Of a DNA stretch of 64,000 bases, positions 56,558 through 64,000 are shown in pieces. The notes below the pieces were generated by a model. It was not told the DNA's origin. It did not search any database and saw only the letters and a program-made list of their open reading frames with translations. The DNA is taken from the NCBI GenBank assembly GCA_013420905.1, contig JAAXNY010000004.1, positions 4,154,001 through 4,218,000 on the forward strand. The letters are read 5' to 3'. The position numbers were made by a program, and so were the translations under genes. Each line of letters begins with the position of its first letter. The first letter of the stretch is position 1. The stretch is from Collybia mongolica (lineage: Eukaryota; Basidiomycota; Agaricomycetes; Agaricales; Clitocybaceae).

Positions 56558-58211
56558 ATGCATCCATGTCTCAACGTCCAAGAGATTTTGTGGATTATCT
56601 TTGATTCTTTGTTGAATGATGCGCCCAGCCGCGAGAACAAGGGCACCGTAGTATCTTTGGCGATTACATGCCGTACCTTTGAGAATATGGCGCTTGATGT
56701 CCTCTGGCGAACACAAGTAAATCTTGTACCACTAATAAAGTGCATGCCGGCAGACCTGTGGACGGAGTACCCATCTTCTGGCTTTGACCGATATATGGTA
56801 TAATATATGTCTGCATCTCACCATTCAGGCAATACTGATCAATGCGCTTAATCAGTCTTTTAATCGTGATTTAGTGGCAAGCGACTTTCCTAGGTTCGAC
56901 TTCTATGCACAGCGTATCATAAATCTAAAATACCTACCATATGGATTACACACAAAAGCCAAGGTTTCGTACGACTTGATGCTATGCCACACAATTCAGC
57001 ATTATTTGGAGCAACAGGGCGGAGCTGAGAGGAAAAAGTCAGGCCTTCTTCCTAATCTTCGTAGAATGGAGTTTGGAAATCCTTTACATGCATTGGTCGC
57101 TCCTAATATCTTTCTTGGGGAACAAACAACGTCGTTCTCACTAGGGTTCGTGGACGAATACGGTGAAGCTGCTGTCAAATCGCTTTTTGGACTGATCAAG
57201 AGCCAGTCCCCGAGGATGGAGAATCTAGAGGTTGAAATGGGGAGTGCGGAGCCTCCAATCGAGTGCCCGAACCTTTCAGAGTTGGTTTGCAACCTTGAAG
57301 GACTCCGAGGACTTGCAACCAGACCACGATTGCTAAACGCCTCTGCGATCCGCCATCTGGCCTCGATTCCCTATCTCCATTCCCTGAGATCCCCAAACTC
57401 TGCCACACAAATCCTGCAAGCACTCGTATCAATACCTTCTCACCCATTTAAATCCTTACGACGCCTGGAAGTGAGCGGTGCGTCGCTCGAGAGCTGGCCT
57501 GCGCTTCTGGCGCGTTTGCGTCCGCAGCAACTTGAATCAATAGTCCTCGATTTCGAAGCCCTTCCCCCAGTTCTGGAAACACATCATTTCTTCTTGGCGC
57601 TCAACAAGACTTCTGTGCATCCTGATCTGCATATACTCCGTCTGAACCAGTCATGGAAGTCCCAATCCGCCCGGGTCTCCACCCGGACTATCATCGACTT
57701 TGGAATTCTAGAACCTATACTCGCTTTTGATAACCTCACAACCCTACACATTGCACTAGTCTGTGCTGTTGCTCTTGATGATTCTCAAATTACCCAAATG
57801 GCAAAGGCTTGGCCTAAACTACAAGACCTGCAATTGGGTTGTCACCTGGGTTGGGAGAAACCTTCAGCCATCACTTATCGCGGTCTCCTTGCGGTCGTCG
57901 CGAGATGTCCTGACTTGGAAAAGCTCGTGATATCATTCGACGCGTCGGGGCTCACAGATAACTCGCCGGCAATCATCCCAGAGGCTGTCAACACGAGAAT
58001 TAAATACCTTAGCGTTGGTGATTCAAGAATAGTGGAGTCTGCTGGGGTTGCGAGGTTTCTTTCCGTCATTTTTCCCAAGGTGGTGGGTATTGGCGGCGCT
58101 TGGCTTTACATTAGTGCGGGGGCCTTCACCCAACGTCAGCGACGCCAGCACCAGATGTGGCAAGACGTCGCCGAGTTATTACAAAAGTCCCAGAAGATGG
58201 CGACCGTTTAG
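56558..58211 (+). CDS. F-box protein with leucine-rich C-terminus
   Basis: ATG 56558 begins MHPCLNVQEILWIIFDSLLN. The first 70 residues fit a basidiomycete F-box (LNVQEILWIIFDSL, then VVSLAITCRTFENMALDVLW), which binds Skp1 in SCF ubiquitin ligases. One intron, unusually short at about 31 bases (56799-56829), seems to join it to the second exon. The remaining 460 residues are leucine-rich with irregular LRR-like spacing, for example LPNLRRMEF, SLRRLEVSGASLESWPAL and NLTTLHIALV. Such proteins are numerous in Agaricomycetes, and their substrates are mostly unknown. The stop is TAG at 58211. The intron call is the weak point. Confidence 0.75.
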
Positions 58212-59757
58212 GGAGTCCGGAATGTCCGTTTCTGTGGAGGTTTGAGACAGGATCAATATTGTTGTGATTTGACCCTGCTACTTCCCTCTGCCCATTCAGC
58301 TTTAGTGCCGGCACCATAACCGTACATACATATACTGAGTCCTCTATGGGGTTGCTTCATGATCGATTTTTATCAGGGTGATGTAAAATATCAGTCGCGT
58401 CCTAACGTAACTACTAATTTCAACACGATACGTACTCGTACATCAGTACATGAGGAGGGAAGGACTCGTCGGATGTTTCAAAATAGTACCAACTAGTAAA
58501 AGGTGTACCATAACGTCCGGAACAGACTTGGTAAGGGGGTTGGGATCGTGCAAGCAGATTCAGCCGACAAGAATGCGCATGTTCGGGGGGTATACTGGAA
58601 ATACAACCCTTGGGATTATACAGCCAAAGCAAGGCTGACCCCCGTAAATGAACATCCTATCAAGCCTGTCGGTGGAGCATGCTCACCTTACGCGTAGTCT
58701 TCCAGCTTCGATCAAACAATCGGTGATGATCTCTCAAAGTTGTGTGGCGGTCGCTTTGGGTAAGTGTCAACGGATATCATGATTGATATGAACGTTGATT
58801 GTTTGAAAATATCCATCGTATTGCGGCCACGTAGAGATAGAGTCCATGACTGGGCTTTCCTAAGGGATTTCAGGGTGAGTTATCATTGCGGGCAAGAAGA
58901 TTGATGCACACGACTGGTGCGTGTCGGAGTCTCTTTGGGAAGAGGAAGACAGAAGGGTGATGTAGATTGACCGGAAGACATATTATCGGACCCTCGTACA
59001 TCCTGGGTGTGAAATAAAGAGATGCGGCTGCCACGAGCTGTCTTGCGCGGGGTTACGACAAACATGCCATCAATACTAGAGACATACTAATACTATTTCC
59101 TTTCGATTCTTTTCACAGATATGCACGCTCTTAAATGCGGCATAACAAAAGTCGGGACCAGAAGAAAGCTGAAGAGCGAATCCCAATGTGCCTCTAGACT
59201 TTATATCTATCTGGGGTTTAGCTTGGGGCTTGAGCATATTTAGTACCTGGTTACCCCGGCACTTTAGTGCGCTTTAGAAGCGCTAATTCGCTTCCCCACC
59301 CAAACAGGGGGGCCTGGTAACCGGCCTGTGAGAAACGAATTAGGGCATAAGAATATTTGCCATACTGGTATTCCACCGGCTGTTGGCAACTTGGGAATCC
59401 TGTGTTAGATATCAATTGAGCAGGTGACGTTTGGACATTGAAGGCTGCTGGAATCGCCGGGGGAAGTTGAAATTCGCGCTGAGAGTGATTGGACAAACAA
59501 GTCCACAGTTTGCTCTCGCACCTTGCTCTTGGTCGCTTATGACCTGGGTATTGCACGCTGGCTGTTTTTGTCTGGATTTTCGCTGAATAACGGATACCTG
59601 GCCTCTAGAACAAGTGGTACGTGGCTCTGCTCCTTGGTAATGTTTGGGACTGACGGAAACAGAAAATAGTGAAAAGCCGCGAGATTTACGGTGTATATTT
59701 TATTGGGACAACGAGTACTGCGAGGCGAGGCTCTCATACTGGACCCACGACAAACTC
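58212..59757. other. gene-poor region with an inverted-repeat cluster
   Basis: About 1.5 kb without a supported gene. The notable content is the inverted-repeat cluster at 59249-59343. The right part should contain the promoter of the RasGEF-like gene. Confidence 0.45.
59249..59343. repeat. interleaved inverted repeats
   Basis: Within 95 bases four inverted repeats lie close together: GCAC/GTGC around TTTA (59259-59270), GCGCTT/AAGCGC around TAG (59269-59283), GGTTACC/GGTAACC (59249-59255 with 59316-59322), and CTAATTCG/CGAATTAG (59283-59290 with 59336-59343). The last two interleave as a-b-a'-b', like a pseudoknot. No gene explains them. Possible meanings are a structured RNA, a small TIR element or a regulatory site. 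Confidence 0.55.
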
Positions 59758-62700
59758 ATGGCCCCACGACGCGGAGCTCAAGGCTCTAATACTTTGAGCC
59801 CACTGGACACTCTAGCCCCTTCGGGTTCACCAGCTTTGTCCAGCTTCCCTCGTTCCACGTCGCCCTCCTCTGGATTTACCCAGTTCTTAACAAAACCATC
59901 GAAATGGTTTACTCGAAGTGTGTCCGCGTCGAAGATACCGAGTAGTACCGCTGAGTCACCCCGCTCAAGCGTCAGCTCGGGGCGAAAACACAAGATTTCA
60001 CGTCCAACAGATCCAAGACCTATATTGGATGGATATGCAGGGGGCGCTAGCCGGTGAGTCTTGGAATCATTGCTTTCTTTTTTTTCTGGATTGTGGAGTG
60101 GATAAGGGGTTGGAGGCGAAGAGACGACCCTGCTGTGCGGTTTCGGTCGGCGCGCGCTACTCGACTTCTCTTCGATTTCCGTGGTTACGGTCAACATTAT
60201 TGTCGAATGTGTCTTCTTCTTCACTTATGGCAAGATATCTACGATTTTGGAGCTTGCAAAACGTGCTGGTCGCGCAAATCGCTTTTCAGGGGCTTACATC
60301 TTGAACTTCCCATTGTCGATTCTCATGCGCATTTTCTTACCAGATCGGTCTTGGACCTATCAGTACGTCCACCAGGATCCCTTGATATGTCTTCATCGCA
60401 TCCAACCAGTACACCTTCGAGCCCAATAATCCAACCAAGTCAGACTCAAGGTGGCTTGGGGGACCTCCGCTCTATCTCTCGTCGAGGATGGTCCAAGTCT
60501 GCGGATGATCTCGGGCAAATCTCACCTGGCCATTTCTCCCCGATCAAGACCTCGTTTCAAGATAAGGTTGCCGAATATCGTAACAGGAGTAATAGCAATG
60601 CCAGTGCAATTTCACCATCCAGTCCCACGGGTCCACCCACCGTCTTGAATGGACGCCACCCGTTCCCAAGCGTGAAAAGTGTCTCACCTTCGTCTTCTCC
60701 ACCAAGGAGTGCAACCTTACCTACTGTGTCTATATCTATATCTGCTCCTGTTGTCGATGACGACACATCAGCACGGGCCTCTCCCACCCACGTTCACACT
60801 CGTTCACATTCCTTTACCCCCAAACAATCGTCTAAGTTAGCCACTCCCAGGCTAGGTCCAACGAGTCCAAAGAGAAAGGGCTCAGGATCATCCGAGCGAG
60901 AGGTTGAGGAACGAGAGCTCGAGAAAGCCATGAACCCCTCTCCCCGCGGTAGTGTCTTCCCATTCACACTTGGGGGGATTGTCACCAATAAAATTCCAGC
61001 GGAATCAAGCGCGACGTTATCCCCCCAAACTATCATGGCACATCGTTCAACTACCCTTCTGGCCCCGCCTTCAATAGACGAGCCCAATGAGGAGGTACTC
61101 GGTGATGCAGATCCCAAGCGTTCCTCTCAAATTTTGTATCATACTGGATTCATCAATCGCCTGGCAGATGTTCCGAACCAACAACATTCACACCTTGCCC
61201 TTACCAAGGGTTGGAAGCCTTTCAAACTAGAACTGAAAGGCTCAAAGCTGTATTTTTACAAGCCTCCGGGAGACCGGATTGGGGGGGTCAAAGATCTTTT
61301 TCCAACGGAGCTTGTTCCCGCGTCCGTGGAGGACGAAGAGGAGGCAGATATAGACATTATTGGAGACGAACCCGTTAGTGCTGGTGGATCTACCCGAACA
61401 GCAAGAAGCCGAGAAGATCCAGCAACATTTGGAAGGAAAAAGAGGGCTTTTTGGGGCAGGAGGACACATCCGGATCTGATTCAGAGCAACGGGAAGATTG
61501 AGAAAGGCACGTTTGAGGCTTTCGTCCACGAAGCTGCCTTTGCAACAACCTTCCTTGCGCCACAAGAAGACGGTACGACTGGATTTACAACCGATGCTCA
61601 ACCAGAAGCTTGGAAGGATTTTGCGTCGTCTATTCTCTTGTGTCTCCCTTCGCTTGTCGGACAGGCTCGGTTCGAAGTTGAATTTCTTCGGTGCTGTGAG
61701 TACCTCGTTACTGGTGCCGGAGATGATGTCAAGGAGAAGGAGCGTGTGCGGGTGGGGTGGCTTGCAACTGAGTACCTCCGCTTTCATGGTGTGCCTGCAG
61801 ATCTCCCTGCCTGGGAGGAATGGAGAAAGCAAACACTTTCCGACATACCATCAGCTGTTGTGACCCCTATGCCTGCGATAATGCCTATGTCAACCTCGAT
61901 GCAGGCTCTCCATCCATCTCCCCTTCTTATATCCTCGCCCAATGTTAGCACATTCTCCCCTCGACCAGAAGATGGCCCCCAGGCCGTCTCGCTTATGGAG
62001 GTCCTCAATTCACACGACAGCCTCCCCTCGCCTTCCAAGAAAGCCTCTCTTGATTTACGAAACTTCGAACATCAACAGTCGTTACGTCCTCCAAGCCATA
62101 TGCCTTGGGCGGCTCTTGAAAAAGAAGGGTTGTCTCGGGATGTACTTTTGCTTCTAGATCCTCATCTTATCGCCCGCAGCCTCATCCTATATCATCGCTC
62201 GGTGCTTGAACAAACCCCGGAGAACCTCACTGCAGATTTTGTTATGAGTTCGGACATCCATGGTTCAGGTGCCCACGATTCTTCTATCCCATATTCTGAG
62301 CCGCTGTTTGGAAGTGATGATCAACCCCATTGGTTGACAAAGCTGCTCCTCATGCAAATCCTCGGTGCCGATACCTCTACCGGTACCGCCAACTCGCCGC
62401 AACTTGCATCTCCAGGACGCAAGTCCGAAGAACGCAACCCTCAGCAGACATCTCGGACTCATTCGAGGTCGGAGGTTATTTCGGTCTGGACGAGGGTGGG
62501 CGAGCTTTGTCGCCTTGAAGGTGATGAATGCTCTTGGCGCGCCATATTTGCCGCCCTGTGCTCCCGACCTGTTGCGAGGTTGGACAAAGCATGGAAGCGA
62601 GTTGATCCGCTCGCATTAGCAGCGGTCGAGTCTTGGGTATATCCAGGTAGTGATGGCGAAGTGATGGGTGTGAAGCAGCCCAAAATTACACCGTGGGGCG

Positions 62701-64000
62701 GGGATATCAGGAACTGCCTTAAGGAAGAGATGGAAAAGGCCAGAGGTGACGGCGGGGACCAGGTACTCCACCTGGAGCAGTTTGAGACCGCACGGTCTCT
62801 GTATGAGGACTTCAGGACGGCATTCTCGCTCTGTCCAAGAAGGCTCCACATCGCTGATGGGGAAGTAAGCGATGATGTCCGGAGGATGGTGGCGTATTGG
62901 GCTGATATGTCTGCCGACCGTGGGGGAACTGGGAGTTTGGCTGTCAAATTCCAGCGGTAAGTTCCATTATTTTGCACCCCCGCATAGGCTAAACTCAACC
63001 TATTGCAGCATCGAACAATTCATGTCTCTTTCGCTTGCTGCTGAGCCTCGCCGCAAAGGTCTCTTCGAACCTTACTTCTGGTCTCGGACGTCTCCCGGGC
63101 CGGCGCCTCATGCTTCACTTCTTCCCCTCTTATTCCCCGAACCTCTTCCCACTATCACTCTCATTGACAGATCTCAACTGCTCCGAGGACGTGTAGACAG
63201 TGATGTTCAAGACGTACAATTCTTGCGAGGAGCTGATGGACGCCTCCGACTAGAGGACAGACGCCCTGTTGAGCGTCTCGATATGCAAAATGGCCTCTCA
63301 GCTTTGAGTCAAGGTGGTACAGTTATACCGGTATACAATGGTGATCTCCTGCTCGTTGTTCAAACCGGAATATCGGAATCAGCCCCCAGTTCCCGCCCAT
63401 CATCTCGAGCCCCATCTCGACCCCCAAGCTCTGTTGAACCGGGAATGGAAAAGGCGTTGGGAAGGACGCCTTCCATACGCGTGAAGCCTGGATCATCACA
63501 AGGCTTGGACCGTAAATCCAGTGTTGCTCGTCGAAGCTCTTTGCCCTCTATTTCACATCGCCAGAATTTTGTTATGTCGGAACCATCATCAGAACCACCT
63601 CTTCGTGTAATCGTTCAAGCGGGCACTCTCAATACTTTAGTCGACATACTTGTGCACGGCCTTCAGAATGTTTCAGTCTCTGTGGCGGATGATAATGGTG
63701 AAATGAGTCTGCGCGAGGGTATGACACGCGAACTTGTTGTGGATCGTGCGGAGTTTGCGAGAGTATGGTGGAATGTATTCCGAAGCTTTGTCGCTCCTCT
63801 CGTTTTCTTCGAGGTAAGTTGTATCCTTCATGCCAAGAGTTTTGTCGTCCTGATTAGATTTCAAGTTACTTCGAAAACTTTACATCACTTCGCAACCTTT
63901 TGGTTCGTCGCCAACCATATCGGAATATCTCCATGTCGCAGGCACTCGCTCAGAGATCTTGGAAACCATCAAAGAGTGGCTAACACTTGGTGGCGGTGCT
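59758..64000 (+). CDS. RasGEF-family protein with PH-like region, 3' end outside the window
   Basis: ATG 59758 begins MAPRRGAQGSNTLSPLDTLA. After a first exon an intron of about 290 bases (60055-60341) leads to a long Ser/Pro-rich region. A PH-like segment follows: GFINRLADVPNQQH, ALTKGWKPFKLELKGSKLYF. Further on, SVWTRVGELCRLEGDECSWR, IFAALCSRPVARLDKAWKRV and HLEQFETARSLYEDF look like a RasGEF catalytic region, though diverged. The last visible exons hold GTLNTLVDILVHGL and VWWNVFRSFVAPLVFFELLR, which resemble a RasGEF N-terminal (REM) motif; order and identity are by eye. Introns lie at 62958 and near 63813. The frame is open to the window edge, so the gene is partial. It would activate a Ras-type GTPase; the target is unknown. 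Confidence 0.72.

Noticed and set aside
1..64000. tRNA, rRNA and CRISPR arrays
   Set aside because: I found no cloverleaf with A and B boxes, no rRNA-like stretch and no regularly spaced repeat array on either strand by eye.

Overview
The window is nuclear DNA from a filamentous basidiomycete, most likely an Agaricomycete. Genes are densely interrupted by short GT-AG introns of about 50-70 bases. The content is typical of that class: a Plavaka-type DNA transposon carrying a DUF6698-like gene, a fungal non-LTR retrotransposon, F-box and FtsJ-like proteins, and several HSPA12-like Hsp70 ATPases. I cannot name the species.

Layout. 0.6-9 kb: an unrecognised protein built from symmetric exons rich in SUMO-consensus motifs, a secreted GH29 alpha-L-fucosidase, an FtsJ-like methyltransferase and acireductone dioxygenase. 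9.3-13.9 kb: coiled-coil gene A head-to-head with Hsp70-like gene 1. 14.1-20.7 kb: a full-length LINE on the minus strand with both ORFs open, a poly(A) tail and target-site duplications. 20.7-27.8 kb: a Plavaka element with a perfect 20-bp terminal inverted repeat, a DUF6698-like gene and a transposase gene broken by one stop codon. 27.9-36.3 kb: coiled-coil gene B head-to-head with Hsp70-like 2, then the near-duplicate Hsp70-like 3. 36.4-39.6 kb: a mitochondrial carrier with two microexons and a REX4-type exonuclease. 40.1-52.4 kb: coiled-coil gene C, Hsp70-like 4 head-to-head with coiled-coil D, a broken Hsp70-like 5 head-to-head with coiled-coil E, and coiled-coil F. 52.7-64 kb: a membrane-anchored Rossmann/SDR protein, a doubtful gene, an F-box protein and the 5' part of a RasGEF-family gene.

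The main discovery is a repeated two-gene unit. An SBD-less Hsp70-like ATPase stands head-to-head, about 155-180 bp apart, with a member of one coiled-coil family of unknown function. The unit occurs four times, one copy having a decayed Hsp70. Two more coiled-coil genes and one more Hsp70 stand alone nearby. All six coiled-coil proteins share a two-module C-terminal half split by a phase-1 intron at the same place. Three of the four paired promoters share a block of about 40-45 bp at a fixed distance from the Hsp70 start, and a diverged copy lies before the unpaired Hsp70-like 3. I infer a co-regulated ATPase/coiled-coil system that duplicates as a unit. Its function is unknown. Start sites were placed on ATG codons and exon junctions were read by eye, so individual splice sites may be off.
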